Part shown: positions 49,953 to 62,761 of the stretch, piece after piece
Layout of the letters: every line of letters begins with the position of its first letter
How positions within the stretch are numbered: position 1 is the first letter of the stretch
From: Lucifuga dentata
Taxonomy: Eukaryota; Chordata; Actinopteri; Ophidiiformes; Bythitidae
Direction: 5' to 3'
DNA length: 64,000 nt
Assembly: GCA_014773175.1 (NCBI GenBank)
Contig: VXCM01000765.1
Coordinates: 62,001 to 126,000 of the forward strand
Position numbers and translations under genes: made by a program
The notes under the pieces: generated by a model
What the model was told of the DNA's origin: nothing
The model's database searches: none
What the model saw: only the letters and a program-made list of their open reading frames with translations

Positions 49953-52900
49953 GATGATGTAGTCCTGTTGGCTTTGTTATTTTGACTTTCAGGGAGCACT
50001 GGGGTAATTTTCAGTGTAAAATGGCTGGGAAGAGGATCATCTCGTCCACTGAGGCCATCGTACTGAAAGAAAAATATCTTGATTCAGAGGCAAATTGCTG
50101 CTCAGAGTGAAGGAATTTAATTTTATTGAGGATTTTGTTCGTTAGTGAGAGTAAGACTTGTAAGTAGTGATGTGTTTGTTATGAACCTTTATTCATCCAT
50201 GCTGTTTTTGCAACACCCCTTTATGGGTTTACATTTTATAATGCTTTCCCTCAAACTCCTAATTCACTTGCTCTCAAATTAATTAATTAATTTGTTCATT
50301 GAAATTAATTATACATCTTCTTAAATGCCTAATTCTCTTGGAATAAGGTGTTTCTGACATCTGACATCTGACATCGTCTTTGTTCTTTGCACTTGGCATG
50401 CATCTAACTGTAGCTATAAAGAGCCCCAGAACATCAAGTTACTAAAACCATGATGACCCAAATGCACCTCCAGAAAACAATCTGTTATTTTCATATGTCT
50501 AAGGGGCGAACAATTGAATCAAAGCCAACACATTGTGCACTTTAAACCTTGCACAATGGGCCAGATAGACTGTCACATTAGATTTGTTTTTAGGTCAGAC
50601 TTTCTTGGTAAAGGATTAATAATAGGAAATAATAATAAATAGTAAAAGTAAATAAATAGACCACAGAAATTTAAAATGCAATTATATGTCTACAATATGG
50701 CATTTCTTCTGCTAGGACTACTCAGTGACAGGATTAGGGCTGGGAATTAAGAAAAAAAAAAATCAGGTATTAGGTTAATCATTAGCCTACCCTTCCAAGT
50801 TCTTGGGAACCTTGGTTTGGAATATTTAAGTTTTGGGGGACTTTATGGCATATGACAGTAGTTTTATCACAAAATCTTGTCTCTTGCCAAAAAAAGGAGG
50901 AAAAAAAAATATCAAAAGCCTTTCTCATTTGAACCATAATCTACTTTGCCATTAACAGTACCCATCTGGCAAACGTCTCATGCTGCAGAGCAGTAAGCTT
51001 CTGTTTACTTCATAATCCACCATCGTCTGTCAGAGTTTATCTGGAATTTTCACCTACTGTGATGTGCAAAGGTTGTGTCCTGAGGGATGCACAGTATTTA
51101 CACTCTCTGACTGGGTGTGATATGGTCTGATAGGCTGGCTGTTCATATACAGTCAAACCAAGATCAATGTCAGGTCACAGCACTGATTCAGAGATGGTTC
51201 TACAGTCTCACCATGGATGGTAATTGGTGCTCCAGTCAGCCTGGGGCAGCTCTTGCACGGTAATTGGGAAAAGTGAAAGGCTGGCCAAACTCATCACTTT
51301 TGTTTCCCGGTCTGTCTGTCTTCACATAATTAACCTGCCCTCAGCGACAACTTCACACAGACAATTTGACGTGAAAGTAATGGATAAAGAAGAGAGAAAA
51401 TGTGTTTGGACATGGAATGCAAATTGGAGTCTTTCTGCAGTTTCCAGGGTGATCATGAAATTACAGCTATGGTCTGTGTTCATTATATGACACTCACTGT
51501 TAAGGCTAATGATTAACATTAACATTCTTTTAAAAAAAAAATAAAAATCTTTCATTCAATGTCACTGTCTGGTTTGAAAAAGATGTGTGCTGAAGGTTAG
51601 CAAAATAAATTAAAAACCCTTACAAGTCAAGGTAAGGTCAAAATTCAAAAACATTGGAACAAGTATTTTTCCATCTCAACGTGAAAGTACACTGTACATA
51701 TGCAGAAGATCAGATTTGATGAATAAATTTTTAAAGACAGCTGGGATTAGCCAAGTCTGAACACAAAGACAAACATGACCATAGCTGTAGTTAGTTCCCA
51801 CTACACGGAGTTAGCCTCTGGAAATTTTAATACTAAGCAGCCTTGGCAGAAAAGACAGTCAGTCACAATTCAGTCTTCCTTCATTGCTGAAGGAAGACTG
51901 AATTGTGATTCTTAAGCTGATTAATTTATTATATCTATATATACAGTATATTTGCAAACAGGGGGAAACTAGAAGTAACTGCTGCCATCCATACTGCTAA
52001 TAGTTTTAGATTTATGTTTCTTTGCCTCTCTGACTTCCTCACACACAAATTACTGTTGATCTTCACACAGAAAATGAAATACATGCTGTCTATTTGCTCA
52101 CATGGATTGTTTGCCTCAATTGCCCTCTGCTTGCTATAGTTTTGATTAAGTCAGACTGAGTCCTTCACAGTATTGCATTAGCCCATGGCTGACTGGTTGG
52201 ACAAATGGTGGATGGCAACAAAAGGCTGATTCAGGCATGGAGGGGTGAGGTGAGCATGGTGTTAGGTTTATCAAGGACAGAGAACTCAATACAGAACTTT
52301 TTGTGTGTTTGTGTGGGGCTCTGTGTGTTGAAACTCTGGTCAACTCACAATGAAAGAATAGATTGTAAATGTCACCACTTGAATAGATCAGTACTAGATG
52401 ATGAGCATCCTTGAAGATACAAAACTGGCTGATAAAAGAAAAAACTATAAGAATATCACCACAGGAAACAGTCTAGACTAAAGGATATCCCTTCTTCCTC
52501 CCCGAAACTGAAATCTGTAAATCTGTACTGCAGTAGTTTAAGAGTACAGAGTAAAAGTATTAAGAGTATTACATGCTGGATTGCACGTGGTATGACACAA
52601 GACCAAATGTCAAATCAAAATGACAGACATTTTGCATTTTGACATTTTGCAGTCAAGCTAATTGGAATAATGCACCACCTGAAATATGAACACCATATAG
52701 TAACAGGAATGTCCGAACACAGACTGAACAGCAGCACTGGCTGTCATGGTGGATTAAACACTTTTCTGCCAATCCTTCTTCTTGATATCTTTAATCAGAA
52801 AACCTTAACAAGATCCACCAGATGTAATGGTTAGGAATAAGATGAGTGCTAATAATCATGACCTCTGACTGGGTTTCATTCACTTTTGGGTGTGTTTGAT

Positions 52901-53711
52901 TAAGGAGTATGAAGAAGATGTTTGGTTGCAGGGAATTAAATGGGAACTAAAGCTAACAAGCAATAATTTGGCACAACCCCTGGGATACTCAGGATGTCAA
53001 CTAAAACCATTAAAGACTGAAAACTAAGGTAATCTGGCAAACAATGGAAATTGCCCAATTTATACTAAGGGACTAATGAGGAGATGAGCAGCAGATGACT
53101 GGATCAGGAAAACCCAATGATTACATCTATTGTATCTGGCAGGTGAGATGTCATCTGAAGTGGCAGGAGACAGGGAGAGGAGAGGAGGATTGAGCAACCA
53201 TCACCATGACAGAGTTTACAGTCCTCAATATCAATTTTCTAATTATTAACAAATCTTCCTCAAGCTTTAGGCTAGGATGTGGGGACTGAAGATGCTTTCA
53301 GAGCAACACACATGCTCAGATTCCACAGCAGCTTTTTTCACTCCCTGTGGAAGCTGTCACCTCTCTGTCTTTATCAAAGACAGAAGAAAATCGTGTTCTT
53401 TTCTCTTGTTAATGAAGCTAATCGTAGCTCTCTAATTATGTGTGTGTGGTGTATGTGTGCAAGTACTACTGGACAGTACTGAGCAAATAACAAGCCATAA
53501 TGAGCTCTGATGTACTGTAGTGTTGTCTTTGTGTTGGTGTGTTGCACGTTGTAGGAAATCAGTGGAGCCACAATGATCTTTTCATGAGGCCAGTGATGTT
53601 TTATTAAATTTTCAGGATCAGAGTAGAGGTTACTGCCAATATTAAAATCTTAGAAAACACAGTCACTCAGCTCTAGACTGAGCAAAAAAATAAAAGAAAA
53701 ATAGCGTGATT

Positions 53712-53890
53712 TCATGTGGTGTTACTCCGCTCACATTCAGCCCTGTAATATTCACACTGAGTTCATTACATTACTGTCAACCAGTTTCCAAAAAAGTACG
53801 ACTGGAGCAATACATTTTTGAGCCTTCCAGGCAGCTATTGGTTTCATTTCATTCCAGTACGCTATAAAAATCATCATCATGGTCCTTTAA
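53712..53890. mobile_element. Short second copy of the TTAA inverted-repeat element
   Basis: The segment aligns with the left arm of the element at 8259. It shares TTACTG-CAA, CTTCCAG, ATTGGTTT, TTCATTC and a GCTAT-AAAATCA block in the same order, and ends GGTCCTTTAA (TTAA at 53887-53890). The left boundary is blurred and has no clear TTAA. It appears to be an internally deleted, older copy. Confidence 0.55.
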
Positions 53891-56800
53891 GATATTTTCA
53901 CTGTAAAACATTTTGGGAAATGTAATTAATGAGTTTGCAGGGCACTGATATTGTTTTCATACTTAGCCTCACCTCATAGTTTGGAGTCATCTGAGGCTAA
54001 GAAATGATGGAGAGGGTGAGAAAAAATCTGGTGTAAAACAGATTAGAGGAAAATCTCATCACGAGCCTCTGTGACAACACTTGTCTCGGCCATCTGCTCT
54101 GCACAACTCTCGGAAATGATTTTCACGTGTTACGGGGCAACCAAGTTATTACCTTCCTCCCATCTCCCTCTATATCTTTAAGCATTGAACAAACAAAAAC
54201 ACGCGTTTCCTTTTTCAGTTCTTCTGTACGTGTAGGCATCATTAGAGGAAGAAGTAAGTGAAAATTGAGGAGTAAAAATAATGGGCCAGTCACGATTAAA
54301 GGTCATGTGAAATGGAAAGTGTTTCTTCGACTGGCACTTTTAGGAAATGAGAGCACATGTGAATCAAAAAACATTGTCTCCTCACCTTCTATTTCTTTTG
54401 ATATTGTAACTAATTATTTTGTGGACACGGAAATAACTTGATCTATCTAACATCAGGTTGCGTTGGGTCAAGCTGATTACTCTTGGCTTCACAGACTAAC
54501 AGCCACAGTCAAAATAAATTATCATTAAATGATTAAAAAACAACAAGAAAAACAGCATTGAGTAGTAGAAGTAGCAGTAGTATTATTAGTATTATTAATC
54601 TAACAGCACTGGCAGTGGCATCACTCTTCAAAACCCCATCACTCGTAAACTCATAAGTACTTTTGCATGTATGTTAAAACTTAAATTCTACTCTGATTAA
54701 GGCATCAAATTGATATTTGTTGTTTGTTTGATTCTATATCACTAATTTCATGATTTTTTTTTTCTCTCCAGTTTTTCATCTTCCACTGTACGTCATTAAA
54801 AAAAATGAGGAAGAAGGAATATTACAGTTTCAAGCATAAGTCAGATCTGCTGAACCTGAAATTAATTTCTTGACCTTGGTGAACACATCAATATTTTACC
54901 TTCCAAACATCCACCTGGTCTCTTATTCAACCTCTTTCTTGAGGACTCAGATAATGTGAAGTTTTGGCTAGTTTCTCACTTTGAAGGTCTACAAGCTCAC
55001 GTGGACGTGCTTGGAAACTTTCTTCACAATAACAAGATAACTCATTTTGCCATTTTTCTTTGCTTTTGTGGTTCCTTCTGTGAGTGTGCATGCAGAAAGA
55101 AAGTGTTGCAGCATGAAAGGATGTTATTTTGGCTGTGAGAAGTGGTGTCAAGTGTAATAAAGGGAGACAATGATTTGTGGCTCTCAGTTTGGAAGGCATC
55201 AGTCCACACACACTCTTTGATGTGAAAAGAACAGACTTGATCAGTCTTTCAGTGTATGCCTCAAATGTCACGCTGCTTTAGAACCTGAAGATAAAGGAAA
55301 ATGTAGTACAGTCAGTTCTCTTAAGGGTATGTGGAAGAGAAGGTAATTTTGTTCTTTCTGTGTTCATTACTTTTTACATTATTTTAAGTGACATTTTCAT
55401 AAGCCTCTTTTTATTTCTCCTCCTCAAGGTGGTGATTTCAATCTCATATTTATTGTCCGTGTGCTGGTTTCAGTGCATTTTATTATTCTACCTCTACTTT
55501 TCATCACTTTGCAGACTACACTATTCAAGCAACAATAAATTATGATTGAAAATTATTATTGAAGTTTGGTTTAAAGGCATTTATGAGGTCACACTCTAGC
55601 TCCAGTCTCAGAAATCACTTAGCTGCTGCAGTATTCTTTTGATTTGCTTCTCTGAGCTTTGGAGGGACTTTGCATAGAGCATCTCCTTGAGATCAATGAC
55701 ATTCAAAAACAACGCAAGCTCCCCGCGCTTCTGATTGGCACACAAGTCTTCTTTCTTTAATAATCTATAGCTAGCGGAAAGACAGTGATTGATAAATCCT
55801 TTAAAAGCAGTGCTCAATGTGTCGTTACGGTAGAAGTCTCTTTCTCATCAGTTTTCAATTCTCCTAGGATAGAAGTGGATTTTACATGGACAGATTACAT
55901 TTTACAGCTAGTAACGAGACATACAGTAAGGACTACAGCACATAAAATTTGCATCATCAGTGTAATATATCTCACTTTCCCTGCGACTTGGCGATTTTAC
56001 AAATAAAACATGACCTTTCTGCAGCATTTTTGCGTGTTAACACCTCTGTGTGAGTGTGTGTTATAGATCTTTTGCCCATGATACTTTTGTCTCTGTTGTC
56101 TTGGTCATTTTCTTTCTTTCAGCTGTAATTTGTTTTAATTTCTAGAGACTTTATTGAAAGCCTCAATATGAATTAACATTTCAATCTAATTTACTTTAAT
56201 TTAAAATGGTGACAGTCGTGGAAGTTTTGGATAGTAGCTTGAAAAAGTTGTTAATTTAGCTGTGTGGTATATATTAATGGTCTCTGTATCACTAAGCGAG
56301 TATACTTCATACTGACAGCCAGCATATAGGAAGGCTGTTGCCTCAAGTGTTAATTTCCAATCACATATATTGAAATTCAGAATCAGGCCTGATTGCTGAA
56401 TTAATTGAAGTTGAGAACATTTGGCTGTAGTTCAGTATGAGGGCATGGTGATATGCATGACAGGGTGAAGAGCCCTGTTCCTTTTTTGATCACAATTAAA
56501 GGTTAATGCATATCAAGTTCCTCTGATTAGAAGAGCTGATCTGTTTTTTCCTTTCACATCATGATGAATGAGGCTGTTGAAAAAGAGCTGACATGTTCGC
56601 TGTAATCAGACATGCAACAGTAAAACTGCTGGATTAACTCTGAGTCCAGACCACACTGCAATGGATGCAGTGCAGTCTATTACTGAGGCTAAAGAAAAGG
56701 AACAAAACGCTGCAGTGCTGTCCATACTTTTTACTCTGAAGTATGTGATAATAAAGTGGTGATCCTGAATCTGATGTGTCTAAGGATAACGGCTCCCCTC

Positions 56801-59800
56801 ACTTTCACTTCTCTTCTCGGAGGTTTTTATTCTGCACAGGGTTGTGAGCTTACCCTGTGAAGGATGTAGTTATGTGAAACAAAAGAAACAAAAAGAGCTT
56901 GGGAGATAAATTAAAACTTCACCAACTTTCACAGCTTGAATTGGGTTTGAGTGTCATTTGTCTGTTTCAGGAAGTTACAGATTTGTCAGATGCAGCCCCC
57001 AGTTTGAAACTCAGAAAGGTTTCAGGAGCTATCAAACCATCTGACAGGCACTTCCTTTTAAGTATACTGAGGCCTTTAGCAGTACCTCATGTCTCCCTCT
57101 GGAACATTTTCCATGTTTTCATTGCTGAAAAACATCAGACTTCCACACTACCTTCTGCAACAACTCTGCCATTTTTGGTGTAAGATTGGCAATAAGTTTT
57201 GGCTTTGGCTCACTTTTATTTTGAACTGTTGGATAATCTCAAGGACTGAGAATTCTGACCTTCTAACTGAAAAAATAGGCACATTTCTTCTAGTCTGTAT
57301 ATCCATTTTAACATGTATTTCAACATGTTAGTGCCACATAAGAAGGTGCTTTATTTCAGTGACATAAGTGTACATTATCTCCACTCTATCCAATGGCAGC
57401 AGAGTCCAGCTCCTGACTTTCCACTGTTTGGTGAACTTAAATGTTTTCCATGCAAGAACACTTCACACAGGTCAGAGGTCAGATGTTGATATGCTTTTAT
57501 TGTATTTATTTAGCAATCTTACTGAATATATGCTGACAAATATTCATACAACCAAACAAAACAGCAGCAACTGAAGGCTTTTCTGAGACATCTGCAGTGG
57601 CCTCTTGCAAGTTTTTTTTATTCATGTGATTCAGGAAAACTCTTGGAAATCATTTATTTACAACTCAGAAGCCTTTTATTTCCACTTATTCATTGGTTTA
57701 CTCCCCCCGCAGCACAACTCTTTAATCTCCTCTTGCAAGGTCAATGGCAATCTACTGCACAGCCTGCTCAAAGTACTTCTGGAAAATGCAACCAATAATT
57801 CACTGCCTAACAGTGACAAACAATGCTGATAGATTCATTTAGTTCAGTGTACATGTCAAACCGGAAATAATTAAAAGAATAGAAAAATTTTAATATATGA
57901 ATAAATATGTTGATATGGCCATGCATTATACTGACATTTTACTATTGAATTATTTATAAATTAATTCATTGAATTTAGTCCAGTAATTCCACCATATATA
58001 CCATTTCCTCTCAACAGTGGTTGTAAAATAAGTTCCTGTTGGCCTTTGCATTGAGGTTTCATCTAAAACATATTTTAATTCATATATTCTTCTGTATGCA
58101 ATTGCTTTAATTACTACAGTAGATACAGCAAAGTAAAGTGGGCCAAATTATCACACATACAACACGTACAAACACTGACAAGTCTGACATTTGTTATTTG
58201 ATGCTGAGGAGTAGTGACAGTAAGAAAAGCTGAGGTTAGGAGGCAAAGGGCAAACTGCTGTTCTAGTCTGCCACAAGTCAAATCAACATCCAATGACATC
58301 CAGTGTTGATTGTGCTTAAGTATAAAAACTATTTTTTTTTAATAATAAATACTTTTCAATAAAGTAAAAGTAAATACTGTTTTAATAAAATAAACAAATA
58401 AAAACCAGTCTGAATTTCTCATACCCTCACTGTTTACTTTATGGAGATTATGCCTTGAGGTCCTCAAATGAACAAAATATGTATTCTCAACCAGATATGT
58501 CTTTAGACAAAATACAGACCATGTCTAGATAGAGAAAAAACAAACAAAAAAAAAAAACTGTAAATGCAAGTTCACTAAAATCACTTTAATGAAACTTTTT
58601 AGAAACTTTTTTTTTTTAGATATTAGCTCTTCAAAACTATGTGTTCTCAACATAAATTACTGCAAGATTAAGATGTAATCATAAATTTATTGAAGGATTT
58701 CTTGTAAAAATGGAAGTCTCAAAAACATTTTGCAGAATGACAAGAGCTTAGTAAGATTGATGAGGGAACATTAAATCTGAGGAGGAGGAGGATGTTGCTG
58801 CAGTGTGGAATATTTCTGATTGGTCCTGAATATTCTGTGCAGTTGTCTAAAGGAAACTCAGCTGTGATTTTGAGAGCGGCAGCTTCCTGATTGGTAACCA
58901 AGCAAACGAGACTGTGCAGTGCCATCATCATGACCTTTTTCAGAATTTTTCAGGTTCGAGTTAACGAGGTTGTGTGTTACAAAAGGAACTTAGTGCAAGT
59001 ATTCATTTTATTTCAGATACTGTGTGTATACTGTGTGTAGTGATGACTCAAGTAAAGTAAATTTTTACTTTGTTACTGCTTTCCTTACTTATCCCCATAA
59101 CCTCTCAGAGGAATGCAGGGCATCCACAGCTTACATTTTAGATGTTGCATCACTAAAAAATAAAAAAGATGTTGCATCACTACCTGAACTTTATGGGTGT
59201 TTTGCATGTCTCTATGATTGCTTGTGCTATGCTGGCAGTTCACACTCCTAATAAGGTCTCCCATGCCGAACATGTTGAAGTGTAGACAAAAAGTGGTGCC
59301 TGATCCTCCAAGTTGGGGGGCTGAGCAGTAGGCCAACATCCTGCCTCTTAAACCATTACAGTAAGAGAAACTGTAATGGTCCCATGATGCAGTTGAAAGA
59401 ATAATCATCAGAACAGCATGTACACAATGAAACAGTGATCTAATTAAGGGCTGAAGGGGTCCAGACCAGAGCCAAAAGATCATCCCACAAGAGAGAAATT
59501 TTAACCTGAAGGAGCTCATGCTAGTTCACTGAATAAAATTAGAGCCTTCAATGTTCTGACACAAGGTGACTTTGTCCTCTCGTCCTAGTTTTCATCAGTG
59601 TCCAAATTAAATTTTATTTTTTCCTAGAAAGGTTTTTTTAAAATGCTAAAGAACTCAGAACAGCATGTTAGTCTGCAGTCCAGTGTGGAGCCTGAGCAAG
59701 CATGACATTCTTTATGAATCCTATAATAATATATTTATTATCTGATAAAACTGTTACTGTTCATTTTCTCCAAAATTGGATTATTCTGTAACTTTCCCAT

Positions 59801-60714
59801 AGCACAGTCTCAGCTAACTAGTAAGATATCAAACTATTTTAACTTCTCTGAAAATTCTATTCACATGAAGATCATTTACTCACTCTGAATTAAACTATTA
59901 TTTCTATAGTAATTTCTTCTCATTGTGACTGGAGGGAAAATGGTCTGTCAAAGTAATTTAAGCGATACTATATTTTAATAACAGCTCATAGATCAATGCA
60001 ATTCCATACATTCACCTTAACCCCATTACAATCCATCTAACACCACAGGAGATATAGTGATACATACGCGGTCGTTATTTTGCAGCACTGTGAATGTGGA
60101 ACAATGCAATGACAGCACTGTACATCTATAGTTCATAGTATTGTTTTATTGATGCTTCTATCAGGCTGACACACTGAATTACATCCCTTTAAACAGCTGC
60201 TGTTTACTTGTTTTCTCATTTGGCACCGTCTGTTCTCTGGCTGCTGGCAGTTTTCCATTTGCTCTAATTTATTGCATATGATCATTCAAAAGGCATTACT
60301 CTTAAACCCCTGCACCAATAAGTGGTGAGTGGGAGCCAGATTGTATTAGAGCGCAAGGATCAATAGTCTCTGGAATTCAGAGAAACCCCTGAAGGAGGTA
60401 AAGCAGCCTTAGCTCTCCCACCACCAATAATGAGAAAGTAACCTATAGATTTTATGTTTTCATTAATTTTGTATGAGCTCAGAGTGACGTCATTCTGTGA
60501 CAGGAACTGCAGACGCTGGTCCATTATTTTTGGTTTCTGTTTAATAGGGATTCAGTATGAAATGTAGAGAACAGGGTCACTTTTGCTCTCTAAGGTCAAC
60601 AAGCACAGAAAAAAAGAAAAATAATAAAAATGACAAAATAATACAGGTGGAAAATGACAATAAAATATCCAGTAAAAAGGGAAAACCAACTGTTATAAAC
60701 ACACAAAACCAAAA

Positions 60715-60839
60715 TACTGCAAAACAGATTCCCTTTTTCCTCACCTTGTTCCTACAAAGTTCAGCTTGGTCCTCTTNTACTGCAAAACAGATTCCCTTTT
60801 TCCTCACCTTGTTCCTACAAAGTTCAGCTTGGTCCTCTT
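60715..60839. repeat. Assembly join: 62-bp duplicate around N at 60777
   Basis: 60715-60776 equals 60778-60839 exactly. ORFs crossing the N on either strand are artefacts. Confidence 0.85.
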
Positions 60840-61160
60840 TTTTCTTTGTGTTTGCAAACTGTTGCTCCTCTTACGGTCTAGGTTCTACCTGCTCAGGTCT
60901 GCAGTAATCCTGAACTGTTGAGGTCTGTTCTAAGATATAACGAGTGAGTGACATGATTCAGAAATCTCCAAAAACAACAAAAAACAAAACTCAGCAAATC
61001 ATAATATGAAAATGTAACATTTGAAGGTGTAACATTGGATGTTTTAACCCTTTTATCTCTGTGAGGTTTGTTTCAGTCTTGTCCATTCTCGATTTCTTGC
61101 TTTCTCTCAGCCAGTCGTGCTGAATGCCAGAATAACACACTGCTGGTATGCATCATCTCC

Positions 61161-61240
61161 TTGTTTTTTTTTTGTTTGTTTTTTTTCATTTTTTTCTCCT
61201 TTTTCCCCTTTTTTTTTCCTTTTTTTTTTTCTTTATCTCC
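61161..61240. repeat. T-rich low-complexity stretch
   Basis: Alternating T runs with scattered C and G give Phe-rich spurious ORFs in all three forward frames. Confidence 0.9.
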
Positions 61241-62521
61241 TCGGTTTTCCGATTCTTAAGGCTGCTAAACATGAAATGCTTATCAGATGCACAGAAGCTT
61301 CCACAGAATCAGACCATACTGACTGTTTGCTGCACTGGTGTGTTGGTGTGTGAAGCCACTGAAGTCCTTTGGCAACAAATAAACTTCTCACGAATGCTGC
61401 TTGAGGTGTCTTAGTACACACACAAAATCTTATGTAAGTGAACTTGGCAGGTTATGCTACGTTCATACAAATTAGTCACGCTGCACAAAATCATGAATGC
61501 AGCATTTTTACAGAACGATCTTACATAACAGTCTGTAATTGGCCACTTTGCTTTGTAGGAATTCTTGTTATTGGAGACTAAAACACAGACATTGTGGTTA
61601 AAAAAAAAGTTGTATAACAGGGATGTTAAAGGTTTAAGTCCTGAGGCAACACATTCATCAGTGATGGAATGCCCTTTAGCAAAGCAAATAAGTAATTACA
61701 GTCAGTTTGTTTGGTTTGCTGATCAGTGTGTGTGTGTGGTCTCCACTATGTGTTTGAGTAATGCAAGGTAGAACAAAGTGCTAAATGCACTTTCTTTAAT
61801 ACGTCAGATCAAAGGTGTCCGGATGCTAATCACATTAGCTTTGTGGCTCTTTGGAGGTGTTGCAGAACTTTTCCATAACTGAGACCTGTGATGTTTCTTG
61901 TGGACATAGGATGCAGCCGTTGTTGTTTTCTTTGGATCACAAATTACATGTGACACCTCTGAATGTAATCGGTGGTTTCTGCTGAGACCATGTCTCCACA
62001 TGTCTCGCCTCTTAGCGACATCAGCTGTATGAAGGAGGAGCTTCAGGAATATATGAAGCAATGTGCAGGAACACTTGTTTATTCTATAGGTGAATTCAAA
62101 GCTCTTATGCGATCGCTCCTCGATCCCCACGTGACTCGGAAACCAATCTGGTCCACCAGTTTTAAGGATGTCCCAAAGCTCTTATTTCTGCTCTGAGGCT
62201 TGAGGATCAAGGATGCTTCCACAGGGAGGCATGAGTGAGGAAATGTGAATTAATGACTTTTTTATTGTGTCATGCATATACAGTATTATGCCCAGTCCAC
62301 ATGGGCTTACAAGACACCATTTTCTCATACATACCCAATCCAGTACAGATACGGTGCTACTAAACCTTGTAAAATAAAACAAATGAGCAAATAAAAATTT
62401 CCTGTACATTGTGAAATCAAATCCATAGCACACAAGTTTTTAGACACATAAAGGAAACAAACCCTCTTACCTTCTTTTAAAGGATGTGGAGACAAACTTT
62501 GCCAATTTAAAAACCTTAAAA

Positions 62522-62761
62522 TTATTTAAACAGCCATTTCCATTTTTCATTGTCATGCCACCAAAATATTTCTGGATTTTGGTCAAATATTTCATTAAAT
62601 ATTGGTCCTCTTAGGTCCTCACAGCAGGTACAGTACAAAAGAAAATGCAACTCACTCTCAACTTCTTCACACAAATTCACACAAATCACACAGTCTGTTT
62701 TCTTCCTGAATGTTTTAAATCTACCAACTTCAACATTCAGAGGAAGGATGCCTGTTAGCAT
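62522..62761 (-). pseudogene. LINE reverse-transcriptase C-terminal remnant
   Basis: The minus-strand frame reads LTGILPLNVEVGRFKT, then CVICVNLCEEVESELHFLLY and CTCCEDLR. This is the post-RT segment of fish non-LTR retrotransposons: a basic GILPL-EVGR stretch, a CxxC pair, then E-E-HFL-xxC. Upstream on the same strand (to about 62830) the frame is interrupted. It is a short truncated piece, as expected of a 5'-truncated LINE insertion. Confidence 0.6.

Larger units (their letters stand above)
41793..53711. other. Long spacer without a recognised gene
   Basis: About 12 kb. It holds a local GC-rich patch at 42195-42355, poly-T and dinucleotide repeats, purine-rich sequence near 48920-49030, an A-run join at 48452 and a perfect 21-bp hairpin near 51861-51910. 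A stop-free Cys-rich frame at 42819-43025 has an acceptor-like tract but no family match. Confidence 0.6.
53891..62521. other. Long spacer without a recognised gene
   Basis: About 8.6 kb. It holds a 144-codon minus-strand ORF (59085-59519) without recognisable domain, a 16-bp direct repeat pair (GATGTTGCATCACTA) near 59140-59183, the join at 60777 and a possible cryptic exon at 62016-62089. Confidence 0.6.
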
